Origin: an uncultured Acidobacteriaceae bacterium
GTDB taxonomy: Bacteria > Acidobacteriota > Terriglobia > Terriglobales > Acidobacteriaceae
Assembly: GCA_937879855.1 (NCBI GenBank)
Contig: CALFMO010000058.1
Coordinates: forward strand, 1-64,000
DNA length: 64,000 nt
Direction of reading: 5' to 3'
In this document: positions 42,165-51,886 of the stretch, piece by piece
Layout of the letters: each line of letters opens with the position of its first letter
Numbering within the stretch: position 1 is the first letter of the stretch
Made by a program: the position numbers and the translations under genes
Notes under the pieces: generated by a model
Told to the model about the DNA's origin: nothing
Database searches by the model: none
The model's input: the letters and a program-made list of their open reading frames with translations, nothing else

Positions 42165-44420
42165 ATGACTCACGTCGAATCGTTTCCCCGGTCCGTGTTT
42201 GGAGAACTCCGTTTGCGTGCCGTTCTTGCACTCTTGCTCGCCCGGATTATTGTCCCCTTCCTGTTGGTAGACCTCGCTCGCGCGGCTGACCCGATCATTT
42301 TTAGCGAAAAGAAAAAGTTGTGGGTTTTACAGAGCGGCGAAGCAACCTACGCTCTTGGCGTGAATGAACGCGGCGAGTTGCAACATCTGTACTGGGGCAA
42401 GCGGATGGGCGCGGAAGACTTCGGCGAGGCACACTCGCTGCCCGAATGGTCGTCCTTTGATCTAAGCACTGCAACCACACCGCAAGAGTATCCCGGATGG
42501 GGAGCAGGGCTTTATGCGGAACCGTCGCTGAAGGCTACTTTTGCGAACGGGAATCGCGAGGTGGTGCTGCATTATGCTGACCACCAGCTCAAGAATGACA
42601 ACCTCGAGATCACATTGAAAGACGAGGGATCGCCGCTCTTGGTGCATCTGCATTATCGGGTGTACGCAGACAGCGGCATCATCGAGCGCTCAGCTCGGAT
42701 TGAGAACCGCACATCGGAGGCGGTCACACTGGAGAGCGCGCAATCGGCGGCCTGGACGCTGCCGCCTGGTCGATCTTACCGGCTGCATTACCTCACGGGA
42801 CGCTGGGCGGGAGAATGGCAGCTCCAGAGCGAAAACTTGCAAATCGGCAAACGTGTGATTGAGAGTCGTCGCGGCAGCACGGGAAATGAGGCGAATCCCT
42901 GGTTCGCAATCGATCATGTTGGCGAGACGGATGAAAACCATGGACCGGTGTGGTTCGGTGAACTCGGCTGGAGCGGCAGTTGGCGTTTCACAATCGAGCG
43001 TACTTCTTCCGATCAGTGCCGAGTCATCGGCGGATTGAATCCCTTCGACTTTAGTTACCGGCTCGCCCCCGGGGAGTCTCTCGAAACACCTTCGTTCTTC
43101 GCCGGTTTCACTGACGCCGGATTCGGCGCAGCGTCACGAATTTTGCACCGCTTTCAACTGGAGCGCATCTTGCCGGGACGTCCACATGCTCGACTCCGCC
43201 CTGTTCTCTACAACTCATGGGAGGCCACCGAGTTCAATGTCGACGAAGCCGGACAGATGGCGCTGGCAGAGAAAGCAGCGCGGCTTGGAGTAGAACGGTT
43301 CGTGGTGGACGATGGCTGGTTCGGGCAACGCAACAATGATCACGCCGGGCTCGGCGATTGGTACGTCAACCCGCAGAAGTTTCCTCACGGACTCAAGCCG
43401 CTCATTGACCGGATCCATAGCTTGGGAATGGACTTCGGGTTGTGGGTAGAACCCGAAATGGTCAATCCTGACAGCGATCTTTATCGTGAGCACCCGGACT
43501 GGGTAATGAACTTTCCCGGGCGGCCGCGCACCGAAGGTCGCAACCAGCTTGTTCTGAATCTTGCTCGTGATGATGTTAAAGAGTACATCCTCTCGAGGCT
43601 GGATCGGCTGGTCACCGAGAATGATATTGCTCTATTGAAGTGGGACTACAACCGCAACTGGTCGGAACCGGGCTGGCCGGAGGCGCCGCTCACTGATCAG
43701 AAGAAAATCTGGGTGCGGTATATCCAGAATCTCTATGAAATTATCGACCGGCTTCGCAGCAAACATCCCCGATTGGAAATTGAGGGGTGTTCCGGTGGCG
43801 GAGCGCGCGTGGACCTCGGAATGCTGCGACGCGTCGATCAAGTTTGGCCTTCTGACAATACTGACGCTCTGGATCGGCAGACTATCCAATACGGTTTTAC
43901 TGAGGCGTACACGGCGCATGTGATGATGGCCTGGGTAACTGACGTGCCGAATGGCATTAACGGACGTGTGACGCCGCTTGCCTTTCGCTTCCTGGTCGCG
44001 ATGACGGGATCACTGGGTATCGGTGGCAATTTAAACAAATGGACGGATGCCGACATGTCGGTCGCGACGAGAATGGTTGCTTTTTACAAGCAAATTCGGG
44101 CAACCGTGCAGGATGGAAAACTGTATCGGCTTGGCGCACCGATGGAATCAAATTTGAGCGCGATGGAATATATTTCAAAAGATAATCAACAGATCGTAGT
44201 TTTGGCGTTTTTGCATTCGCAACAATTTGGCCAAAGCATGCCGCTTTTGCATTTGCAGGGCCTGGCTGAAGATGCGATGTATGCTGTTAGCACCACCGAT
44301 AACAAGCTGGAAGATCAGGCCGAAAAATTGAGTGGAGCTTACCTGATGCACCACGGAATCCAGCTCGGGCTGCGAGGCGACTATGACGCTTCAGCAATTA
44401 AGTTCGACCGTGTCCAGTGA
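42165..44420 (+). CDS. GH36 alpha-galactosidase, probably exported
   Basis: A 751-residue enzyme with the full GH36 layout: N-terminal beta-supersandwich (about 40-340), then the barrel with LYNSWEATEFNVDEAGQMAL, FVVDDGWFGQRNNDHAGLGD and GLWVEPEMVNPDSDL. The nucleophile is Asp in LKWDYNRNWSEPG (about residue 492) and the acid/base Asp is in WPSDNTDALDRQTIQYGF (about 562). A hydrophobic stretch before LARAADPI suggests a signal peptide, with an unusually long N-region. It cleaves alpha-1,6-galactosyl groups from oligosaccharides such as raffinose or galactomannan fragments. It starts about 195 bp after the TonB receptor and is probably on its transcript; the ribosome-binding site is weak. Confidence 0.9.
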   Translation: MTHVESFPRSVFGELRLRAVLALLLARIIVPFLLVDLARAADPIIFSEKKKLWVLQSGEATYALGVNERGELQHLYWGKRMGAEDFGEAHSLPEWSSFDLSTATTPQEYPGWGAGLYAEPSLKATFANGNREVVLHYADHQLKNDNLEITLKDEGSPLLVHLHYRVYADSGIIERSARIENRTSEAVTLESAQSAAWTLPPGRSYRLHYLTGRWAGEWQLQSENLQIGKRVIESRRGSTGNEANPWFAIDHVGETDENHGPVWFGELGWSGSWRFTIERTSSDQCRVIGGLNPFDFSYRLAPGESLETPSFFAGFTDAGFGAASRILHRFQLERILPGRPHARLRPVLYNSWEATEFNVDEAGQMALAEKAARLGVERFVVDDGWFGQRNNDHAGLGDWYVNPQKFPHGLKPLIDRIHSLGMDFGLWVEPEMVNPDSDLYREHPDWVMNFPGRPRTEGRNQLVLNLARDDVKEYILSRLDRLVTENDIALLKWDYNRNWSEPGWPEAPLTDQKKIWVRYIQNLYEIIDRLRSKHPRLEIEGCSGGGARVDLGMLRRVDQVWPSDNTDALDRQTIQYGFTEAYTAHVMMAWVTDVPNGINGRVTPLAFRFLVAMTGSLGIGGNLNKWTDADMSVATRMVAFYKQIRATVQDGKLYRLGAPMESNLSAMEYISKDNQQIVVLAFLHSQQFGQSMPLLHLQGLAEDAMYAVSTTDNKLEDQAEKLSGAYLMHHGIQLGLRGDYDASAIKFDRVQ

Positions 44421-45401
44421 GTCCTCGGTTTGTCAGACTCGAATTGCTTCGCGCGATGCGATTGTCGTGGACAACGGCTCGCTTCGGCTGACCGTGATCC
44501 CCGAGCTCGGAGGCAAGATTGTCTCCTTAATTAGAAATGAGAGTGGATACGAATATCTTCTGCAACCGCCTGATCCACAGCGGGCGTATCGGCCGTGCAA
44601 TTACGCAGACAGGTTTGAAGAATACGAGGCGAGTGGCTTCGATGAGTGCTTACCTACAGTTGCCGCCTGCTCATATCCAGAAGAGCCATTTTCCCCCCAA
44701 AGCCGGTTGCCCGATCATGGAGATGTTTGGTGCTCGTCCTCGAGCGTCGAAATCGTGGGAAAGCAGGTCACGTTGACCACCTCAATTAGGAGCTTGCCTC
44801 TTCGCTTTACGAAAAAATGTCAGCTGCAGGAAAAGGTCGTAAGACTCGATTATGAAGTGACGAACCTGAGTCAATCAAATGTGAAATTTCTCTGGTCAGC
44901 TCACCCGCTGCTTAGAGTCGAACCTGATGCAGAAATTATCCTGCCGCAAGAAGTAAAAGAGGTAGAGGTGAATTGGTCCAAAGACGAGCGATTGGGAAAG
45001 TCAGGCGAACGATGCACCTGGCCAATAGCTACTGAATGCTCTGGTCGAACCGTGGAGCTCAATCGAATTGTTTCTCCGACTGTGCTACGGCTGAGAAGCT
45101 ATTCACGTCTCCCCTCAGCGAAGGCCTTTGTGGAATGTTCCTGCCTCGCGAAAATGAAAGCATCGTTTTCCGTTTCGATCCCAGGCTGGTTCCATATGTA
45201 GGCATTTGGATTTGCCAAGGCGGATGGCCGATAGACCGAGCCGCTAAGCAGTTTACGGTCGCTCTTGAACCTTGCAACGGTCGGCCTGATTCTCTCGAGG
45301 AAGCGATTCGGCGCAATGAATGTCCGACAGTTGCTGCCTATGGAACCATTCGATGGTCGATGGAAATCGAAGTGAAAGGCGGTCCTCCGCGAGCTCTGTG
45401 A
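44383..45401 (+). pseudogene. Aldose 1-epimerase-like protein with a frameshift
   Basis: A galactose-mutarotase-like protein of about 340 residues split over two frames. The first frame (44383 to about 45080) has VVDNGSLRLTVIPELGGKIV, DRFEEYEASGFDECLPTVAA and FLWSAHPLLRVEPDAEIILP. The continuation lies in the next frame from about 45087 to 45401: TAEKLFTSPLSEGLCGMFLP, FRFDPRLVPYVGIWICQGGW and FTVALEPCNGRPDSLEEAIR. One missing base (or two extra) near 45075-45090 explains the break; if unbroken the first frame would add an unrelated tail to 45201. Such proteins interconvert sugar anomers and fit a galactose pathway. It may be a true lesion or a sequence error. Its start overlaps the GH36 end. 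Confidence 0.75.
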
Positions 45402-45409
45402 TTGTGAAG

Positions 45410-46873
45410 ATGGCCAACCTACGAGGGAGATTTCGAGTTTCAACTCGATCGGCGCCTGCGATCTGCATATCGATGCTGCTTCTGGTTGTCCAGGCGATTC
45501 CACAACAAAGCACAGAGAATCCGGATCGCAGGCAGACACAGGAAGCAACAAACCGCCGATTGGTTTATGCCCTCTCAGCGTACAAAGCGCAAAAGTACGC
45601 GGCAGCCCAGCGAGAACTCGAATCGCTGGTGAAATCCGCTCCCGATAGTTTTGAAGTTAATGAACTGTTGGGTCTTGTTTATGTCGCTCAGGACAAGAAG
45701 CAACAGGCCAATCACTTTCTGGCGAAGGCCGTTCAATTGAGGCCAAATGTAGCGGAGACCCGCACCGCGCTTGCCGCAAATCTTCTCGCCATCCATCGTG
45801 CAAATGAAGCTGAAGTCCAATTCAAGAAAGTGCTGCAGATGAAGCCGCAGGGTTACGATGCAAACCACAATCTGGGAGAGTTCTACATACAAACGGGCCG
45901 GATCGCCAGCGCCGTCCCGTTTCTGAAGCACGCCCAGGAGATTGATCCGACGGCTTACAACAACGGCTACGATCTCGTCTTGGCTCTTGAGCAAGTCGGC
46001 AGCCTTGATGAAGCTCGAGAGCAGCTCCAACGACTAATCGCTTTGCGCGATTCCGCTGAATTACATAACCTGCTTGGCGAGGTTGAGGAGAAATTGAAGG
46101 ATTATCTGGCCTCTGCCGCACAATATGCGCAGGCCGCGCGCATGGATCCCAACGAACAGAACATGCTCAATTGGGGCGCGGAACTCCTGCTCCATCAGAC
46201 ATTCGCACCGGCCATTGAAGTGTTCAAAGCTGGCACACAACGCTTTCCGCAATCTGCGCAGCTTCGTAATGGGCTAGGTATAGCGTTTTATGGAGCTGGA
46301 CAAATGGATAACGCAGTTCAAGCTTTCTTGCGAGCGTCCGACTTGATCCCTTCCGACCCATTACCCCTTACATTCCTTGGACAGGCGTGTGACGGGGCCT
46401 CGCCAGAACTCGCAGCACAGACCCGTTCTCGCATTCAGGGCTTCATCACTCATGAGGACCGGAGTGCTGAGCTCAACTATTACCTCGCGGTGTGTTTGTG
46501 GAAAGGAAATCAGATCGAGTCGAAGTCGGATCTCACCAACGAGATTGAAACTCATCTGAGGCGCGCCTTGGTTCTCAATCCGAATTATGCCGACGCCTAT
46601 TTCCAGCTCGGGAACCTAGATACAGAACAACACAAATATGGCGAGGCCATTGAGTACTATGAGCGAGCTCTGAAGATTGGTGCGGTTTCAGCAAATATCC
46701 ATTACCGCCTGGGACAAGCTTTAGCACGGTCTGGAAACAGCGCCCGAGCAAAGGAAGAATTTGCGATTTTTGAGCGGCTACGCAAGAGCGAATCTGATGC
46801 GACCAACAAAGACCAAAACCAGATTCAGCAGTTCGTGTACACCATGCGGAAATCGGATGCGAACCAGCAATAG
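45410..46873 (+). CDS. Exported TPR-repeat protein
   Basis: A 487-residue protein starting near 45410 (an in-frame GTG at 45398 is possible), with a signal-like segment (APAICISMLLLVVQAIP) and about ten TPR repeats (NRRLVYALSAYKAQKYAAAQ, VNELLGLVYVAQDKKQQANH, YADAYFQLGNLDTEQHKYGE). It is the second exported TPR protein of the locus, shorter than the one at 33610. It lies between the epimerase-like and GH30 genes with minimal spacing, so it is part of the same operon. A scaffold role at the cell envelope is possible; no catalytic motif is present. Confidence 0.82.
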   Translation: MANLRGRFRVSTRSAPAICISMLLLVVQAIPQQSTENPDRRQTQEATNRRLVYALSAYKAQKYAAAQRELESLVKSAPDSFEVNELLGLVYVAQDKKQQANHFLAKAVQLRPNVAETRTALAANLLAIHRANEAEVQFKKVLQMKPQGYDANHNLGEFYIQTGRIASAVPFLKHAQEIDPTAYNNGYDLVLALEQVGSLDEAREQLQRLIALRDSAELHNLLGEVEEKLKDYLASAAQYAQAARMDPNEQNMLNWGAELLLHQTFAPAIEVFKAGTQRFPQSAQLRNGLGIAFYGAGQMDNAVQAFLRASDLIPSDPLPLTFLGQACDGASPELAAQTRSRIQGFITHEDRSAELNYYLAVCLWKGNQIESKSDLTNEIETHLRRALVLNPNYADAYFQLGNLDTEQHKYGEAIEYYERALKIGAVSANIHYRLGQALARSGNSARAKEEFAIFERLRKSESDATNKDQNQIQQFVYTMRKSDANQQ

Positions 46874-48416
46874 AAGCCAACCTATCCATTACCAGGTTCG
46901 ACTTCGTAGGATGTTGCTCCTAGTGGTGCTGGCAGGTTCGGGATTTTCGCTTGGATTGTACCCGGAACAACGATCGCTTACTGCCAAAACAATCAAGCCC
47001 GATCCCAAGAGCAATCTTGGTCGGTGGGAGGGATGGGGTAGTTCTCTGGCCTGGTGGGCACGTGCCATAGGCGGAACAGCGAATGCCAATTACTATGCCG
47101 ACCTGATCTACACCACGAAGATCACCGATGGTTACCCTAGTCTGGGGCTCAATATCGTTCGTTACAACGTTGGCGGAGGAGGTATCGATCAGGCACAAGA
47201 AAACAAGGGGTCGAAACTCCAATGGCAGATGGACATTCACGGGTATTGGACTGATCCAAACAAAGACGACCCGGCGAGTTGGAACTGGTCGGTGGATCAG
47301 AACCAGCGTTCCATGATGCGAATGGCTAGAGAGAGAGGTGCCATTGTATTCGAATTGTTTTCCGATTCGCCGATGTGGTGGATGAATTCAAATCACAGCA
47401 CTGCGGGAAGCAACACGGGTGGCGACTGCCTCATGCCAGAGAACTACGATCGGTTTACTTTTTATCTTGCGTCAGTCGCGCGCTATTCAGCGGACCATTG
47501 GGGAACCAAATTCGATTCAGTTGAACCGTTCAATGAGCCCTCTGCGGACTGGTGGAAGTATCCAAATCGCCAGGAAGGGTGCCATTTCGACATTGCGACG
47601 CAGCAAAAGATAGTGGAAAGCCTGCGACGAACTCTGGATCGAGAACACCTCAATGACGTGGCTGTCGCGGCGGCGGACGAGAACAACATGGACGCAGGCT
47701 CCAATACGTGGAAAGCCTACGATTCTGCGAGCCGAAGTCTGATCGGCCTTGTTAATGTGCACGGCTACTCTAATGGAACCGAGCCATATCACGGCCCGAA
47801 CCGAGTGGAACTGAGACATGCAGTCGGAAACAAGCGTCTATGGCAATCCGAGTACGGAGATGGGGACGCATCGGGGTACACAATGGCACAGGAGATCACT
47901 CGTGACCTGAAAGAACTCAAGCCGAATGCTTGGGTTTATTGGCAGCCCGTCGAACCGGACGTGCCTGAATACGGGTGGGGATTGATCAACGCCAATTACA
48001 TCGACACGCGTGATCAAATGAGCGCAAAGAAGACTCCACTGGTTCGGATCAATCGAAAATTTTATGTTTATGGGCAGTTCACGCGTTATCTTCGGCCGGG
48101 ATATCAGCTTATCGGTATTGATGACCCAAACTCGATTGCGGCTTATGATGGTGATTCGTACAAGCTTGTCATCGTTAAGGTCACGGGCGATGCCCCCGAG
48201 ACGGCCCAACTGGATCTGTCAAGCTTTTCTGTTTTCGGCGATACCGTTCAACTGATCGCAACCACCACGGCCCCAGGCGCCGGCGTACCTGACTGGCAGC
48301 AGCACATGGAAGCTGTCAAGATCGAGCGTCCTGGAGATCAGAAGCTGATCGTACTGCACCTTCACCCTAAATCCATATATACGTTGGTGATCGAGGCTAG
48401 TTTTGCGGTGAATTAG
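46857..48416 (+). CDS. Exported GH30 (subfamily 5-like) endo-beta-1,6-galactanase
   Basis: A 519-residue enzyme whose start overlaps the end of the TPR gene; an ATG at 46911 is an alternative. After a signal-anchor-like segment (MLLLVVLAGSGFSLGLY) come the marks of GH30 galactanases: WEGWGSSLAWWARAIGG, LGLNIVRYNVGGGG, the acid/base Glu in VEPFNEPSADWWKYP (about residue 227) and the nucleophile Glu in LWQSEYGDGDASGY (about 331), followed by the beta-side domain. The closest characterised group I know is fungal and bacterial endo-beta-1,6-galactanase acting on arabinogalactan side chains. This points to type II arabinogalactan as a natural substrate. It is the last gene before lacI. Confidence 0.85.
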   Translation: MRTSNRSQPIHYQVRLRRMLLLVVLAGSGFSLGLYPEQRSLTAKTIKPDPKSNLGRWEGWGSSLAWWARAIGGTANANYYADLIYTTKITDGYPSLGLNIVRYNVGGGGIDQAQENKGSKLQWQMDIHGYWTDPNKDDPASWNWSVDQNQRSMMRMARERGAIVFELFSDSPMWWMNSNHSTAGSNTGGDCLMPENYDRFTFYLASVARYSADHWGTKFDSVEPFNEPSADWWKYPNRQEGCHFDIATQQKIVESLRRTLDREHLNDVAVAAADENNMDAGSNTWKAYDSASRSLIGLVNVHGYSNGTEPYHGPNRVELRHAVGNKRLWQSEYGDGDASGYTMAQEITRDLKELKPNAWVYWQPVEPDVPEYGWGLINANYIDTRDQMSAKKTPLVRINRKFYVYGQFTRYLRPGYQLIGIDDPNSIAAYDGDSYKLVIVKVTGDAPETAQLDLSSFSVFGDTVQLIATTTAPGAGVPDWQQHMEAVKIERPGDQKLIVLHLHPKSIYTLVIEASFAVN

Positions 48417-48423
48417 ATGCGAG

Positions 48424-48429
48424 TATACT
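48424..48429 (+). promoter_or_regulatory. lacI promoter -10 box (TATACT)
   Basis: A good -10 hexamer; the -35 (TTGCGG, 48403-48408, 15-base spacing) is weak. The operator at 48436 overlaps the expected transcription start. Confidence 0.5.
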
Positions 48430-48435
48430 GGGTTC

Positions 48436-48449
48436 CGTAAACGTACCCG
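48436..48449 (-). promoter_or_regulatory. LacI-type operator E (CGTAAACGTACCCG)
   Basis: Read on the minus strand it is CGGGTACGTTTACG, eleven of fourteen matches to CGTGTACGTGCACG. It lies 21 bp before the lacI start codon and on the predicted start of transcription, so the regulator probably represses itself. Confidence 0.55.
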
Positions 48450-48470
48450 CAAATCGAGACTTGAATTCTA

Positions 48471-49628
48471 ATGGCTACAGGGCCAAAAGGCGTTCCAGAA
48501 CTGCCATCGCAAACGGCGGACGAGGCTCTCACCGTCGAGCGGAGTTCGAATGATGGCAGACCCGTTGGTATCAAGGACATTGCTCGAGCCTTGGGAATCT
48601 CAATAGGTACGGTGGATCGCGCCATCCACGGCCGCGGCGGAATAAACGCAATCACAAAAGAACGGGTACTGAAGATGTCCCAGACGCTCGGCTACCGGCC
48701 GAATCTGGCTGCCCGTTATTTGAAAGCGCCTCGCCAGATTCGCGTATCGGTGAATCTCCCTGCCAGGATTGGGTCCTTTTTTGACGCGGTTCGTGCGGGC
48801 ATTCGGGATGCCTCTAGCCCATTTCAGGCAGGCGTCAATCTCGAGTTCCGCACCCATCCCGCACTGGGCGAAGGCGACGAGGACCTGTTCCAGGAAGCGC
48901 TTGAGGATAACAGCAAGGGAATCATTATTGCCCCGGGCCACCCCGCGCAATTGAAAGTATGGATTCGCCGCGCCGCGCAGAGGCGGATTCCCGTCGTCTG
49001 CGTCTCGACCGATGCACCAGGCACAGAACGGTTGACTGCAGTATCAGCCGATCCCTTTGTGAGCGGCGCGATGGTGGCTGAATTCCTACACCTTACGGTA
49101 CGGGAGCCCGGAACTGTCGGCGTTTTCACTGGCGACCTCTCAACGATTGACCATTCGGAAAAGGTACGAGGGTTTAAACATAGTTTGAGCTCTCTGAGTG
49201 CGTCCCTTGAATTATCGGGTGTGATCGAGACTCACGATGATGAAAGTGCTGCATATAATCAGACTCGAAAACTATTAGCGCGGGACCGTTCTCTGAAAGC
49301 ACTGTATGTGAGCACGGCAAACTCCGTAACAGTCATTCAGGCTCTCGAAGAACTTGACCCCGAACGACGCATCGCGGTTGTTACCACCGACCTGTTTGCT
49401 CAACTAGTGCCTTTCCTCAAGTCCGGCAGGATCCTAGCAACGATGTATCAGCGACCTGAGACCCAGGGACGCATGGCGTTTGAAGCCCTGTACAACTTTC
49501 TCGTAGAGGGAAAGTGTCCTCCCCAACGAATCAAACTGAATCCCCACATACTGATGAGATCCAATCTGGAGTTGTTCCTAGGTCGCATATCCCCACCCGC
49601 CGGGCAGAACAATCACGCACGCGTTTAG
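48471..49628 (+). CDS. LacI-family transcriptional regulator of the galactoside locus
   Basis: A 385-residue regulator. After about 30 disordered residues comes the LacI helix-turn-helix and hinge (VGIKDIARALGISIGTVDRA, then GYRPNLAARYLKAP). The rest is a periplasmic-binding-protein-like effector domain (VSVNLPARIGSFFDAVRAGI, GIIIAPGHP, PVVCVSTDAPGTERLTAVSA, LYVSTANSVTVIQALEEL, ILATMYQRPETQGRMAFEAL). The TVDRA variant and this domain resemble ribose/galactose-type sugar regulators. It is the only LacI protein in the window, and LacI-type palindromes precede it and four neighbouring gene groups, so it is the likely repressor. The effector is not known; galactose or a galactoside is the obvious guess. 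Confidence 0.9.
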   Translation: MATGPKGVPELPSQTADEALTVERSSNDGRPVGIKDIARALGISIGTVDRAIHGRGGINAITKERVLKMSQTLGYRPNLAARYLKAPRQIRVSVNLPARIGSFFDAVRAGIRDASSPFQAGVNLEFRTHPALGEGDEDLFQEALEDNSKGIIIAPGHPAQLKVWIRRAAQRRIPVVCVSTDAPGTERLTAVSADPFVSGAMVAEFLHLTVREPGTVGVFTGDLSTIDHSEKVRGFKHSLSSLSASLELSGVIETHDDESAAYNQTRKLLARDRSLKALYVSTANSVTVIQALEELDPERRIAVVTTDLFAQLVPFLKSGRILATMYQRPETQGRMAFEALYNFLVEGKCPPQRIKLNPHILMRSNLELFLGRISPPAGQNNHARV

Positions 49629-49663
49629 TAGTTCTCCTGCCCCGAAGAATTGCATTTTTTTGT

Positions 49664-49692
49664 TTGACAGTGTGGCAGAAAACGGGCTAAGC
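49664..49692 (+). promoter_or_regulatory. Promoter of the GH2-DUF5107-MFS operon
   Basis: TTGACA at 49664-49669 and a poor -10 (CTAAGC) at 49687-49692 after 17 bases, in the gap after lacI. The operator at 49700 follows at the expected start of transcription. Confidence 0.5.
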
Positions 49693-49699
49693 TGTCGTC

Positions 49700-49713
49700 C
49701 GTGTACGTTAACG
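49700..49713 (+). promoter_or_regulatory. LacI-type operator F (CGTGTACGTTAACG)
   Basis: Twelve of fourteen bases match operators A and C. It lies 31 bp upstream of the GTG start of the GH2 gene and directly after its promoter. Confidence 0.7.
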
Positions 49714-49744
49714 CAGACGGCAGACACGGCAGGTACCGCAACCC

Positions 49745-51865
49745 GTGAATACGCGTCGCATGTTCTTGCAGTCCGCAACCTCGCTAGCCATGGGAGCATC
49801 ACTCCCGGCCACGGCTGCTGACGCCTTAACCAAGACGTCTTCCATTACTGACGTGGAACAGACAAGAAGGGTGCCGCTAAACGGTCTATGGCAGTTCCAT
49901 TTGGATTCCGACAAAGTTGGGCAGACGAATGGGTGGTACCAGCAGAACCAGCCTGCGGATGCTTGGCAAGATGTGATCGTTCCACACACGTGGCAGGTCG
50001 GCCAAGAATCCGCCGAATTCTTTGGTACCGCCTGGTATCGCCGCCTTTTTGAGGTTCCAAGGGACTGGAAGGATCAGACCGTCAGGATTGAGTTCGAGGG
50101 AGTCTTCCACTCGGCGAGCGTGTGGCTAAACGGCAGCGAAGTTGGCAAGCACTTGCGCAAAGGGTACACGGCCTTTGAATTTGACGTAACCCATCTTCTT
50201 CATCCCGGCGCCGACAATCTTCTGGCAGTCATGGTCAATTCCGATTTCGACTCCCGAATGTTGCCACGTGGTCATTCCAGCGACTGGACGCACGATGGCG
50301 GGATTTACCGGCCCGTCACTCTATTGATTACTCCGAGAGTCCACATCGAGCGCGTCGACGTGGATGCAGTGCCTGACCTGGCAAATGGGTTGGCGAATGT
50401 CGACATATCAGTGGTGATCCGCAACAGTTCGGACAGTGGATTCAAGGGTAGGCTGTCGTTCCACGCCATTGAAGAAGACACTGGTTTAACCGTGCTGAAG
50501 GGCAGCGCCGGAACCTCGGTTGACATCGCGCCAGGCGCACAGATCACGCGCTCTTTGCCTACGGTCAAGATTGAAAAGCCCAAGCTCTGGCATTTTGACG
50601 CGCCGAATTTGTATTCCCTGACCATCGGGTTAGGCGGTGCAACCGTTGGGCACGAATTCACAACCACGTTCGGAATACGAAGTATTGAAGCAAAAGATGG
50701 CTCATTCTGGCTCAATGGCGAGCGTATCGGCCTGATGGGTGTTGAGCGGATGGCCGGAAGCAATCCGAATTACGGCATGGCGGAACCGGCTTCATGGATC
50801 GAGCACGACCATGGCGACCTGAAGAACTTGAACTGCGTCTTTACTCGTGTCCACTGGCCACAGGACAAGCGCGTCCTGGAGTACTGCGACAGGCACGGCA
50901 TCTTTATTCAAACCGAAGTGCCAACTTGGGGCCCCGATACCTTCAAGGACATGAAGGACGAACCCGACCCTGAAATCATGCAAAACGGACTTGAGCAATT
51001 GCAGGAAATGATTGCTCGCGACCGAAATCACCCCTGCATTTTTTCTTGGGGACTGTGCAATGAGATCAATGGCCAGAATCCACCAGCCTACAAATTTGCG
51101 AAACGGATGTATGAGGAAGCAAGACGTCTGAATCCCCGCCGTTTGCGAGCCTACGCGTCGAATTCGCTACAGCGAAATGCTGATAACGATGTGGCCAAAT
51201 TAATGGACTTCATCGAGTGGAATGAATACTACGAGAGTTGGTATCCAGGCACCCCTGAGGATCTGCGTCGCAACCTGGAAGAAATTCATCAAGCGTTTCC
51301 TGACAAACCGATTGTGATTTCTGAGTATGGCTGGTGTGCATGCACGCCGGACCGGCCTGAGGGCGACAGTCACCGGGTTCGAGTTCTTCGTGATCACACT
51401 CGCGTATGCCGCGAAACGAAGTTCGTCGGCGCCTTGATTTTCTTTTGTTACAACGACTACCGCACCCATATAGGCGACAAGGGTACTGGGGTGATGAAGC
51501 AGCGCATTCACGGAGTCGTCGATCTGTTTGGGAATACCAAGCCATCGTATTCGGCGCTTCGCGAAGAATCGAGCCCGGTCGAATCGCTAGACTGCAGCGG
51601 CAACCCGAACTTATTCACCATAACCGTGCGCACGCGCAACTCTGTCCCGGCCTACACGGTTAGCGGGTACAAACTGCGCGGGATTTTGTATGGATTCGCG
51701 AACATACCTCTTGAGTGTCGTGAAGCCTCACTTTCAGCGCTGAAGCCGGGCGAGTCGATATCGATCCCGCTTCAGTTTAAAGAAAAGGAAGGAGCAACCC
51801 GCGTCGAGTTTGATGTGGTGCGCCCAACAGGTTTCTCGGCGATCACAACGGTGTGGATGTCGTAA
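49745..51865 (+). CDS. Tat-exported GH2 beta-galactosidase-like enzyme
   Basis: A 706-residue glycoside hydrolase starting with GTG (an ATG five codons later is possible). The N-terminus is a twin-arginine signal (NTRRMFLQSATSLAMGASLP). GH2 domain order: jelly-roll (FFGTAWYRRLFEVPRDWKDQ, SASVWLNGSEVGKHLRKGYT), immunoglobulin-like domain, then the barrel with acid/base Glu in FSWGLCNEING (about 438) and nucleophile Glu in IVISEYGW (about 527). Beta-galactosidase fits the locus; beta-glucuronidase is an alternative, and both occur on arabinogalactan. It is the first gene of an operon with the DUF5107-TPR and MFS genes. Confidence 0.87.
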   Translation: MNTRRMFLQSATSLAMGASLPATAADALTKTSSITDVEQTRRVPLNGLWQFHLDSDKVGQTNGWYQQNQPADAWQDVIVPHTWQVGQESAEFFGTAWYRRLFEVPRDWKDQTVRIEFEGVFHSASVWLNGSEVGKHLRKGYTAFEFDVTHLLHPGADNLLAVMVNSDFDSRMLPRGHSSDWTHDGGIYRPVTLLITPRVHIERVDVDAVPDLANGLANVDISVVIRNSSDSGFKGRLSFHAIEEDTGLTVLKGSAGTSVDIAPGAQITRSLPTVKIEKPKLWHFDAPNLYSLTIGLGGATVGHEFTTTFGIRSIEAKDGSFWLNGERIGLMGVERMAGSNPNYGMAEPASWIEHDHGDLKNLNCVFTRVHWPQDKRVLEYCDRHGIFIQTEVPTWGPDTFKDMKDEPDPEIMQNGLEQLQEMIARDRNHPCIFSWGLCNEINGQNPPAYKFAKRMYEEARRLNPRRLRAYASNSLQRNADNDVAKLMDFIEWNEYYESWYPGTPEDLRRNLEEIHQAFPDKPIVISEYGWCACTPDRPEGDSHRVRVLRDHTRVCRETKFVGALIFFCYNDYRTHIGDKGTGVMKQRIHGVVDLFGNTKPSYSALREESSPVESLDCSGNPNLFTITVRTRNSVPAYTVSGYKLRGILYGFANIPLECREASLSALKPGESISIPLQFKEKEGATRVEFDVVRPTGFSAITTVWMS

Positions 51866-51886
51866 GAGAGCTACAGGGGAGTACAG

